From: Lachnospiraceae bacterium
GTDB taxonomy: Bacteria > Bacillota_A > Clostridia > Lachnospirales > Lachnospiraceae
Assembly (NCBI GenBank): GCA_900764695.1
Contig: CAAFOY010000084.1
Location: forward strand, 29,739 to 93,738
Reading direction: 5' to 3'
Length of the DNA stretch: 64,000 nucleotides
Shown piece by piece: positions 56,748 to 64,000 of this stretch. The notes beneath the pieces were generated by a model that saw nothing but the letters and a program-made list of their open reading frames with translations, ran no database searches and was not told the DNA's origin. The stretch's first letter is position 1, and each line of letters opens with the position of its first letter. Made by a program: the position numbers and the translations under genes.

Positions 56748-58139
56748 CTATGCTCTTCCTTCCGGTAATTTCTTTATGATTGTATTATAAATCCTTATTA
56801 AAAATGTAAGTGATACTGCCAACGAAATAATTTCTGCAATTGGGAATGACCACCATACTGCATGTAATCCGCCTACTTTTGCAAGAATATATGCTGCCGG
56901 TACTAAAACAAATAACTGACGCATAATAGAAACTATCATACTAAATACCGCTTTTCCTAAAGCCTGAAATACTGTTCCCGCAACGATACAGAACCATGCA
57001 ATTAAGAAATGAATTCCTATTATTCTAAGTGCCGGTATACCAATTTCTAACAGCTGTTGTGAAGAATTAAACATTCCAAGAAGTACCTGTGGTATTGCTT
57101 CAAATGCTATAAATCCAACAAACGTCAGACAAAATGCTACTGCCATACTTAATTTAATGGTATGAATCATACGTTTTCTCTGCTTTGCTCCATAATTATA
57201 AGCAATAATAGGTGTAATTCCGTTGTTCAATCCAAATACAGGCATAAAGAAGAAACTCTGTAATTTGAAGTAAACACCAAAAACAGCCGTTGCCGTCGAT
57301 GAAAATTCTATTAAAATGCGGTTCATGCAATATGTCATAATTGAACCTATTGACTGCATAATAATAGATGGAACACCTACTGCATATATTGTTCCAATAA
57401 TTTTTAAGTCCGGTTTAAATCCTTTAAAGCTTAATTTAACATCATGATTATATTTATGATTACATGCGGCTGCCACAATTCCTGCAACACACTGTCCAAT
57501 AACTGTCGCAATCGCCGCACCTGTAACACCCATTTTTGGTGCCCCAAATAAACCGAATATTAAAATAGGGTCTAAAATAATATTAGTTACTGCACCTGTA
57601 AGCTGTGATGTCATGCTGAAAATAGTTCTTCCTGTTGATGTTAATAAACGTTCAAAGAAAAACTGTGTAAATAACCCAAATGAGAAAATCATAACTGTAC
57701 TCAAATATTCAATTCCCATTTCCATTATTTCAACATCTGCATTGCCAATCTGACTTAAATAAAAAGGTTTAACAACACTAAATCCTAAAATCAAGAATAA
57801 AATATAGCTTAAAATATATAATACTGCTGCATTTGCCGCCGTGTCATTTGCCTTTTTAAAATTCTTTTCTCCCAATGACTTTGATAATAAAGCGTTCATA
57901 CCAACTCCGGTACCTGCTCCCACTGCAATTAACAATGTCTGTAATGGAAACGCTAACGAAACTGCTGTCAACGCATTTTCTGACAATTTGGCAACAAATA
58001 TACTATCCACAATATTGTACAATGCTTGAACAAGCATTGATACCATCATAGGCAATGACATATTAAAAATCAGTTTACCTACAGGCATTGTTCCCATTTT
58101 ATTTTCTTCTTTTACTTCTGTTGCTATTTCCTGACTCAT
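56748..58139 (-). CDS. MATE-family efflux transporter
   Basis: 463 residues, 12 membrane helices. NMSLPMMVSMLVQALYNIVDSIFVAKL (first helices), GAGTGVGMNALLSKSLGE and the matching second-half segment FGLNNGITPIIAYNYGA are clear MATE repeats of the NorM/DinF-like Firmicute type. Sodium- or proton-driven export of cationic compounds is expected; the substrate is unknown. Confidence 0.93.
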   Translation of the reverse strand: MSQEIATEVKEENKMGTMPVGKLIFNMSLPMMVSMLVQALYNIVDSIFVAKLSENALTAVSLAFPLQTLLIAVGAGTGVGMNALLSKSLGEKNFKKANDTAANAAVLYILSYILFLILGFSVVKPFYLSQIGNADVEIMEMGIEYLSTVMIFSFGLFTQFFFERLLTSTGRTIFSMTSQLTGAVTNIILDPILIFGLFGAPKMGVTGAAIATVIGQCVAGIVAAACNHKYNHDVKLSFKGFKPDLKIIGTIYAVGVPSIIMQSIGSIMTYCMNRILIEFSSTATAVFGVYFKLQSFFFMPVFGLNNGITPIIAYNYGAKQRKRMIHTIKLSMAVAFCLTFVGFIAFEAIPQVLLGMFNSSQQLLEIGIPALRIIGIHFLIAWFCIVAGTVFQALGKAVFSMIVSIMRQLFVLVPAAYILAKVGGLHAVWWSFPIAEIISLAVSLTFLIRIYNTIIKKLPEGRA

Positions 58140-58253
58140 TTTTCCTCCAAGCTACTATCTCATGATTATTAAAATATTAAGTATATAACAATCTATAATA
58201 ATTCCAGTTTAATAATTTTTTAGTTCCAATCGAGTACTATAACACAAACCTTT

Positions 58254-58988
58254 TTAATAGACAACTATTTTAATTACAGCCAGTACAAACAAGTGAACCG
58301 GATAGAAAAGGTAGAAAAACCATTTCCATTTATATTTTCCTCTTTTTCCATTATAAAAGGCAATAGGAATAACACTTAAACTTCCAAGCCATTGAATACC
58401 CAAAGAATAAAATCCCATATTAAATACCATATTTCCAATTGCTTTTCCTATATGATATTCTCTAAATGTATAGAAAAAGAATATAAGTAAAATTCCTGTA
58501 TAACTGTATGTAACCTTTAGTATATATGCAAGTCCCATAGCGCCAAATACAGCAATTAACTGGGTAATCCAATTTAATGTACCAAAACTAAATACTTTTA
58601 ATAAGATTTTTGGATATCTTATTCTAAACATTGATATATTATATAAAATCCATATCATTATATAGCCTATAAGCAGTCCTACCATTACGCTCTGACCTAA
58701 TAGATTTATAAAATGTCCATGTATCATATCGTAAGGTACTTCCGAAACAACAGCAAATAGCAAAAGCCTGTATAAATGTTTTTTCTTATCTCTTGTGTGA
58801 TAAAATCCTTCAACAAGTAAAAAGCAATATATAGGAAAACTCAATCTTCCAATACTTCTCATTACCATATATAAACTACTGCCTTGCGCTAAAAAAGCCA
58901 TAGCAATATGGTCAATAAGCATAGTCACTACAGCTATAATTTTTAAGGCAAATGAGGATAGTCCATATTTATCCAAATCAATATACAT
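58254..58988 (-). CDS. TraX-family membrane protein
   Basis: 244 residues from ATG 58988 (AAAGGA lies 6 bases before it). Seven or eight hydrophobic helices with the TraX pattern: LKIIAVVTMLIDHIAMAFL, RSIGRLSFPIYCFLLVEGFYHTRD and YRLLLFAVVSEVPYD. TraX acetylates F-pilin in conjugative plasmids, but chromosomal Firmicute members are common and of unknown role. No conjugation genes are present here. Confidence 0.85.
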   Translation of the reverse strand: MYIDLDKYGLSSFALKIIAVVTMLIDHIAMAFLAQGSSLYMVMRSIGRLSFPIYCFLLVEGFYHTRDKKKHLYRLLLFAVVSEVPYDMIHGHFINLLGQSVMVGLLIGYIMIWILYNISMFRIRYPKILLKVFSFGTLNWITQLIAVFGAMGLAYILKVTYSYTGILLIFFFYTFREYHIGKAIGNMVFNMGFYSLGIQWLGSLSVIPIAFYNGKRGKYKWKWFFYLFYPVHLFVLAVIKIVVY

Positions 58989-59035
58989 CCCCATTCCTTT
59001 TTTATTTAATTCCTGAAAATTCATAGATTATGTAT

Positions 59036-59065
59036 AAGCCAATTACATTAAATTGTAATTGGCTT
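59036..59065 (-). terminator. Terminator-like hairpin behind the GH13 homologue
   Basis: 12-bp perfect stem AAGCCAATTACA (59036-59047) with TGTAATTGGCTT (59054-59065). The T-run is better on the plus strand. Confidence 0.6.
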
Positions 59066-59078
59066 TTCCTTTCTAGTA

Positions 59079-60899
59079 TTATTTTGCAATTAAAATTGCC
59101 ACACTCCTTGGTTGGGCAGTAAATATTCTGTCACCATCGTAAGCTGTATTTGAATCAGTTGTGCATAATAATTCCCATTTTTTCTTTTTTCTTGCTGATG
59201 GGATTCCAAACTTCTGTGGTTCCCAATGCATATTATAGGCTACATACACATCTGCCTCTTCGTCTCTTCCTGCCTCCATGGCGTATACTCCGCAATACAT
59301 AGCAGAAAAATGTCTGTTAATATGTGCGAAATCCGGATACCACGCTTTACTTCCATGATATGACATATCCGGAAGTCCATATGATTTATAGTCCATTAAT
59401 CTTAATTCTTCAGGCATGTGTAAAATCTTATGTTCTTTTCTAAACTTTATCATTGCCTTTGTATATGCAAATATTTCTTTTGCACATGCATTAGTATTCC
59501 AGTTTGTCCATGAAATTTCATTGTCAAGACAATAAGGATTGTTGTTTCCCTTCTGAGAATTGCACATCTCATCTCCTGCATAAATCATCGGTACTCCCTG
59601 ACTAAGTAATACTAATGCCAAAGCATTTTTCATCTGCTTCTTTCTAAGATCCATTACCTTTTTCTTGCGGGTTTCACCTTCAAATCCACAATTCCAGCTA
59701 TAATTGTATACTGCACCATCATTGTTATTTTCACCATTGTCTTCATTATATTTTCTGTCATATGAAACCATGTCAAACAATGTAAATGTGTTATGATTTG
59801 CCACATAATTTACATAGGCTACTCCCGGTGGATTTGCCTTAATCTTATATGAAATGGTATTAAGCATATCCTCATCCCCTTTAAGGAATCTTCTTGCTGT
59901 CACCATAAAATCATCATTAAAATTAGCAAGGTTCTTTATTTCAGGTCTGTCATTATAAAAATCAGTATCTGCAGCAAAACTATATGTAAAAATCTTTGTA
60001 TCTGATAACAAATTATCCGTCTGAATCATCTTCATAACCGCCGGCTCACAATTTGCATGAATTCCATCTATGTGATAACTCATAACCCAATAATGAAGGC
60101 AATCTAAAATTAGTGTTGGATTCGTTCCTTCCGGGAAGAAAAATTCCATTGAAACTTCTATTCCGTTCTTATGAAGTTCCTTTACCATATATTTAAATTC
60201 ATCTACTTCACTGCCTGATTCCTTAGCATAAGCGTAAGAAGCCTTTGGAGAAAAAATATATCCATCGGTATATCCCCAATAATTTAATTTTTCATTAGGA
60301 ATACTAAAGCTACCTTTCATTGACGTCGGCTGTTTTTCAACATATACTTCATTAAATTCATACGCCGGCATAAGTTCTATCATTGTAATTCCAAGTTCCT
60401 TTAAATACGGAATCTTATCTACAATTCCAAGATATGTTCCCGGATGCTTTGACTTTGCACTCTTATGCTTTGTAAACCCTCTTACATGCAAACGATATAT
60501 TATTGTTTCATCAAATGGATGATGCAACGGGCCATCACCTTCCCAATCATAATCATCATCTATAATTGTTCCTCTTAAATTTTGTGGCTGTACTCCCCAT
60601 TCTTTCTTTCCTGAAAGCGACTTTGCATATAAATCAGTTACAATATTTCCATCAACAATAAAATTATAGTCGTATTTTCTATAATCCAAACCTTCTACTG
60701 ACATTGCATGAACATTGCCTATAACCTGAGAAGCCTCAAATGATAATTGTTCTTCTTTTCCTGTCTCTCTGTCATAAAGAATCACTTTACACTGACTTGT
60801 ATTCTTTGCGGTAATTGCAAAATTAACTTTATTTCCAATTACGCTTGCCCCCATTATTAAAGGGTTTCCTCTTGTGATTTTTATATTAGTTATATCCAT
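59079..60899 (-). CDS. GH13_11 (glycogen-debranching GlgX/isoamylase-like) homologue without catalytic residues
   Basis: 606 residues, no signal peptide. N-terminal CBM48-like domain (about 10-95), then a barrel that aligns along its length with GlgX: ETIIYRLHVRGFTKH, KELGITMIELMPAYEFN, LNYWGYTDGYIFSP, LLSQGVPMIYAGDE and the C-terminal beta domain. The active site is lost. The region with DVVxNH reads MEFFFPEG (251-258). The nucleophile segment FRFDLA reads IHANCE, giving Asn 283. The acid in AEPWD reads TYSFA, giving Tyr 306. The final His-Asp reads His-Asn 370. The domain B insert is also nearly absent. Hydrolysis of alpha-glucans is therefore very unlikely; a binding or regulatory role is inferred. 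Start ATG has AAGGAGG. Confidence 0.9.
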   Translation of the reverse strand: MDITNIKITRGNPLIMGASVIGNKVNFAITAKNTSQCKVILYDRETGKEEQLSFEASQVIGNVHAMSVEGLDYRKYDYNFIVDGNIVTDLYAKSLSGKKEWGVQPQNLRGTIIDDDYDWEGDGPLHHPFDETIIYRLHVRGFTKHKSAKSKHPGTYLGIVDKIPYLKELGITMIELMPAYEFNEVYVEKQPTSMKGSFSIPNEKLNYWGYTDGYIFSPKASYAYAKESGSEVDEFKYMVKELHKNGIEVSMEFFFPEGTNPTLILDCLHYWVMSYHIDGIHANCEPAVMKMIQTDNLLSDTKIFTYSFAADTDFYNDRPEIKNLANFNDDFMVTARRFLKGDEDMLNTISYKIKANPPGVAYVNYVANHNTFTLFDMVSYDRKYNEDNGENNNDGAVYNYSWNCGFEGETRKKKVMDLRKKQMKNALALVLLSQGVPMIYAGDEMCNSQKGNNNPYCLDNEISWTNWNTNACAKEIFAYTKAMIKFRKEHKILHMPEELRLMDYKSYGLPDMSYHGSKAWYPDFAHINRHFSAMYCGVYAMEAGRDEEADVYVAYNMHWEPQKFGIPSARKKKKWELLCTTDSNTAYDGDRIFTAQPRSVAILIAK

Positions 60900-61219
60900 G
60901 CTGCCTCCTTGATTTGCTGACCATTTTTATCATAAAAATCTGTAAGTAAACTTAAGCTTTTGTTGTTTACGCAATACATTATTGCTTATTACAGACCCTA
61001 ATACAAATGTAATTATATCATAGTAAAAATATAAGAGAAACCTTGAATTTAATTTTACATCCTTATAATTTTATTTTTCATTGTCACAATTGCTATTTTT
61101 CAAAATTTTATTTTCCTATTTATATGTATTTTTCACCGTTGCTTTAATAGATAAAAACTGATATACTCTAATTTACGGAAAATTTTTGAGTATTATAAAT
61201 TCATGAGAGGTAATATTAA
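60900..61219. other. 320-bp divergent promoter region
   Basis: AT-rich, between the GH13 homologue and the ABC-F gene. It contains the ABC-F promoter listed next. No attenuator or leader peptide of the kind found before resistance ABC-F genes was recognised. No gene. Confidence 0.6.
61139..61167 (+). promoter_or_regulatory. Promoter of the ABC-F gene
   Basis: TTGCTT and TATACT are separated by 17 bases, about 50 bases before the start codon. Confidence 0.55.
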
Positions 61220-62854
61220 ATGATAAGTACAAGTAATGTTTCATTGAGATTTGGCAAGAAAGCCTTATTTGAAGACGTAAATATTAAATTTACACCGGGT
61301 AACTGTTACGGATTAATTGGTGCTAACGGTGCCGGTAAATCAACATTTTTAAAAATTCTCACAGGTGAACTTGAGCCAACAAGCGGTGAAGTTATTATAA
61401 CTCCGGGTGAGCGTCTTTCATTCTTAAAGCAGGATCATTTCCAGTATGATGAATATACTGTTCTTGATACTGTTATTATGGGTAACCAGAGATTATACGA
61501 AATTATGAAAGAAAAAGATGCCATTTATGCAAAGCCTGATTTTAGTGATGAAGATGGAATCCGTGCTTCAGAATTAGAAGGTGAGTTTGCAGAAATGAAC
61601 GGATGGGAAGCTGAAAGTGATGCCGCTACTCTTTTAAATGGTTTAGGTGTAGATACAGAATACCATTACAGCACAATGAAAGATTTAAACGGTAATTTAA
61701 AGGTTAAAGTATTACTTGCCCAGGCATTATTTGGTAACCCTGATATTCTTCTTCTTGACGAACCTACAAACCACTTAGACTTAGATGCTATCGGATGGTT
61801 AGAAGAATTCTTAATCAATTTTGACAACACAGTTATTGTTGTATCTCATGACAGATACTTTTTAAATAAAGTCTGCACTCAGATTGCAGACATTGATTAT
61901 GCTAAGATTCAGCTTTATGCCGGAAACTATGATTTCTGGTATGAATCAAGTCAGTTAATCGTTAAGCAGATGAAAGAAGCTAACAGAAAGAAAGAAGAAA
62001 AAATCAAAGAATTGCAGGACTTCATTCAGCGATTCAGTGCTAATGCTTCTAAATCAAAACAGGCAACATCAAGAAAACGTGCTTTGGAAAAAATCGAACT
62101 TGACGACATTAAACCATCAAGCCGTAAATATCCATATATTGATTTCCGTCCTGCCCGTGAAATTGGAAATGAAGTATTAACTGTAGAACATTTATCAAAG
62201 ACAATTGATGGTGTTAAAGTATTAGACGACATCTCATTTGTAGTTGGACATGAAGACAAAATCGCTTTTGTAGGTTCTAACGGACTTGCTAAAACAACAT
62301 TATTCCAGATTTTAGCAGGCGAAATGGAACCTGATGAAGGTTCATATAAATGGGGAATTACGACTTCACAGTCATATTTCCCTAAGGACAACACAAAAGA
62401 TTTCGATTGTGACGACATTATTGTTGACTGGTTAACACAGTATTCTGAGATTAAAGATCCTACATATGTAAGAGGATTCCTTGGAAGAATGTTATTTGCC
62501 GGCGAAGACGGTGTTAAGAAAGTTAGAGTTTTATCCGGTGGTGAAAAGGTTAGAGTTATGTTATCAAAGCTTATGATTTCAGGTGCTAATGTTTTAATTA
62601 TTGACGAACCTACTGACCATTTAGACATGGAAAGTATTACAGCACTTAACAACGGATTAATCAAATTCCCTGGCGTATTATTATTCTCTTCAAGAGATCA
62701 TCAGGTAGTTCAGACAACAGCTAACCGTATCATTGAAATTGTAAACGGTAAATTAATCGATAAAGTTACTACTTATGATGAATATCTTGAAAATGACGAA
62801 ATGGCAAGAAAGCGTACTGTATATACAATGGACGGTCAGGATTCTGATAACTAA
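61220..62854 (+). CDS. ABC-F ATPase (YbiT-like) with one degenerate ATP site
   Basis: 544 residues, two ATPase domains and no membrane part. ABC-F proteins act at the ribosomal E site. Domain 1 has Walker A GANGAGKST, Walker B LLLDEPTNHLD and switch VVSHDRYF intact, but its signature LSGGE reads LNGNL (156-160). The linker (about 235-310) has the coiled-coil sequence of the family. Domain 2 has signature LSGGEK intact (438-443), but Walker A reads GSNGLAKTT (Ala 357 for Gly) and the switch His is Arg 492 (SSRDH). Site one (Walker A of domain 1 with signature 2) is complete; site two is not. GAGAGG precedes ATG 61220. Confidence 0.92.
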   Translation: MISTSNVSLRFGKKALFEDVNIKFTPGNCYGLIGANGAGKSTFLKILTGELEPTSGEVIITPGERLSFLKQDHFQYDEYTVLDTVIMGNQRLYEIMKEKDAIYAKPDFSDEDGIRASELEGEFAEMNGWEAESDAATLLNGLGVDTEYHYSTMKDLNGNLKVKVLLAQALFGNPDILLLDEPTNHLDLDAIGWLEEFLINFDNTVIVVSHDRYFLNKVCTQIADIDYAKIQLYAGNYDFWYESSQLIVKQMKEANRKKEEKIKELQDFIQRFSANASKSKQATSRKRALEKIELDDIKPSSRKYPYIDFRPAREIGNEVLTVEHLSKTIDGVKVLDDISFVVGHEDKIAFVGSNGLAKTTLFQILAGEMEPDEGSYKWGITTSQSYFPKDNTKDFDCDDIIVDWLTQYSEIKDPTYVRGFLGRMLFAGEDGVKKVRVLSGGEKVRVMLSKLMISGANVLIIDEPTDHLDMESITALNNGLIKFPGVLLFSSRDHQVVQTTANRIIEIVNGKLIDKVTTYDEYLENDEMARKRTVYTMDGQDSDN

Positions 62855-62938
62855 TTTAGTATTACTACGATATATTGTTAAATATCATTTTCATTACAAT
62901 TCATATTACTTTTATGATGTAATAGAATGGAGAATATT

Positions 62939-63841
62939 ATGAGACCTGCAACTATAATGTTGCCTCCCGGAGATATGGAGGCAATAGGAATTATAGAATT
63001 TGTTCACGGTATGTGTGAACACCGTAATCGTTACAACCATGTACTTAAATATTTCAGTGATAAAGGATTTATCTGTGCAATTGCAGATATTAAAGGACAC
63101 GGAGAAAATGTTCTTACTCCTGACGACTATGGATATTTTGGCGAAGATGGTTACAAGGGACTTATTCAGGATATTGACGACTATACTACATTTTTAAAAA
63201 GAGAATACCCTAATCTTCCATTAATTTTAATTGGTCACAGTATGGGTTCTCTTCTTGTAAGAGGTTACATTAAGAAACATTCAGAGAAAATTGATGCTTT
63301 AGTTGTATGTGGTTCACCATCTGAAAATTCATTTACAGAATTAGGTAAAATTCTGATTCGCGTTATGGAGGTTTTTGTTGGCAACAGATACAGAAGTCCT
63401 TTTATTTCAAGGATGTTAAACGGACCATTTGAAAAACCATTTAAAAAAGATGGAATTAAAAACGCCTGGTTATGCAGTGACCTTTATGAGGTTGACAAAT
63501 ATAACAAAGACGAAAGATGTGGATTTGATTTCACACTAAACGGCTACTACTCATTATTTTCTTTAATGCAGTATGTCTACAATAAAGATGGCTATAAAAA
63601 TAAAAACCGTGATTTAGAAATAATGTTTATCTCCGGTGATGATGATCCTTGCAAAATTAACGATAAAAAATTTAAAGAATCCGTACTTCTTTTAAAGAAA
63701 AGAGGATTCCAGAATACTTTTTCAAATACCTATCCCGGTATGAGACATGAATTATTTAATGAACCGGGTAGAGAAGAAGTTTTTGATGATATTTTAAAAT
63801 TTATAGAAATTAAACTTGGAATTGAAACTTCAAGAGAATAA
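62939..63841 (+). CDS. Alpha/beta hydrolase, monoacylglycerol-lipase-like (serine aminopeptidase S33)
   Basis: 300 residues from ATG 62939 (GGAG lies 6 bases before it). EFVHGMCEHRNRYNH near the start is the oxyanion-hole His-Gly segment; LILIGHSMGSLLVRGY holds the nucleophile Ser; ISGDDDPC the Asp; and YPGMRHELFNE the His. Resembles YtpA/monoglyceride lipase, so lysophospholipid or monoglyceride hydrolysis is likely. Cytoplasmic. It follows the ABC-F gene by 84 bp. Confidence 0.9.
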   Translation: MRPATIMLPPGDMEAIGIIEFVHGMCEHRNRYNHVLKYFSDKGFICAIADIKGHGENVLTPDDYGYFGEDGYKGLIQDIDDYTTFLKREYPNLPLILIGHSMGSLLVRGYIKKHSEKIDALVVCGSPSENSFTELGKILIRVMEVFVGNRYRSPFISRMLNGPFEKPFKKDGIKNAWLCSDLYEVDKYNKDERCGFDFTLNGYYSLFSLMQYVYNKDGYKNKNRDLEIMFISGDDDPCKINDKKFKESVLLLKKRGFQNTFSNTYPGMRHELFNEPGREEVFDDILKFIEIKLGIETSRE

Positions 63842-63843
63842 AT

Positions 63844-63887
63844 ATAAAACCTCCTGTGATATTAAGATGTATCACAGGAGGTTTTAT
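63844..63887 (+). terminator. Terminator of the hydrolase gene
   Basis: 18-bp perfect stem around AACCTCCTGTGATA (63844-63861 with 63870-63887), loop of 8, then TATT. Three bases after the stop. Confidence 0.85.
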
Positions 63888-63901
63888 ATTATTTTAATTA
63901 C

Positions 63902-64000
63902 GAGAGTGTGAAAGTTTTTCTGTAAATTAATATTTAAATATAATTAATAGGCCTTCTATGATAAAATTTATTATTATAGGAGGCCTTAATTATGGCAAGA
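63902..64000 (+). mobile_element. Left end of a putative IS256-type insertion sequence with start of transposase gene
   Basis: A terminal-repeat-like 26-mer (63902-63927, GAGAGTGTGAAA...TCTGTAAAT) is followed by a long imperfect inverted repeat (63941-63964 with 63971-63992) that includes the ribosome site AGGAGG (63978-63983). A start codon at 63992 opens Met-Ala-Arg and runs out of the window. The same 26-mer type occurs alone at 19747-19772. The transposase itself is not visible, so the family call rests on the repeat and layout only. Confidence 0.5.

Noticed and set aside
58254..58988. TraX-like gene as evidence of a conjugative element
   Set aside because: No relaxase, coupling protein or integrase nearby; chromosomal TraX homologues are common in Firmicutes.
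62026..62664. 212-codon open frame on the minus strand inside the ABC-F gene
   Set aside because: Antisense shadow of a clearly coding, motif-bearing gene; no ribosome site.

Overview
The window is AT-rich DNA from a low-GC Firmicute, most likely a gut- or rumen-type member of the Lachnospiraceae/Clostridia. This rests on codon use, strong GGAGG-type ribosome binding sites, lipobox-bearing substrate-binding proteins, YesM/YesN-type two-component genes, GH65 phosphorylase sugar operons, a linked arg cluster and LuxS. The species is not assigned. There is no rRNA, tRNA or CRISPR array.

Left part (1-20 kb): carbohydrate acquisition. A giant secreted protein (beta-helix, three F5/8-type-C modules, PIG-L deacetylase) runs off the left edge. 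Upstream of it on the same strand is an operon reading solute-binding lipoprotein, two ABC permeases, GH65 disaccharide phosphorylase, HAD phosphatase, NagB. An MFS transporter, a second secreted F5/8C protein with a small peptide gene behind it, a divergent YesM/YesN sensor-regulator pair and a FucO-like lactaldehyde reductase follow. The sugar substrates are not identified.

Middle (20-38 kb): holA, comEC, a GerMN lipoprotein, a sensor kinase and response regulator, and comEA form one co-directional cluster. Next comes arginine synthesis (argC, argJ, argB, argD on the minus strand, argG divergent). A repeat element sits between argC and argJ, and a hairpin covers the start of the small transporter gene after argD. 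GtrA and a YfhO-type GT-C membrane protein follow.

Right part (38-64 kb): housekeeping and cell-surface genes. These are a PrsA-like lipoprotein, HAD phosphatase, autolysin, a topoisomerase IV-like pair, histidine phosphatases, GNAT, a MntP-like membrane protein, a TetR/MMPL/heptad-repeat protein set, luxS, MATE and TraX-like proteins, a GH13 debranching-enzyme homologue, an ABC-F ATPase and an alpha/beta hydrolase. The window ends in what looks like the left end of an IS256-type element.

The most unusual items are: a GH13_11 debranching-enzyme homologue that has lost all three catalytic residues; an ABC-F protein in which every inspected element of one ATP site except Walker B is altered while the other site is intact; serial-hairpin repeat elements lying just behind stop codons (31.4-31.8 kb and 47.86-48.0 kb); a probable ATT start for comEC; and a hairpin that both terminates and covers a start codon at 27.9 kb.
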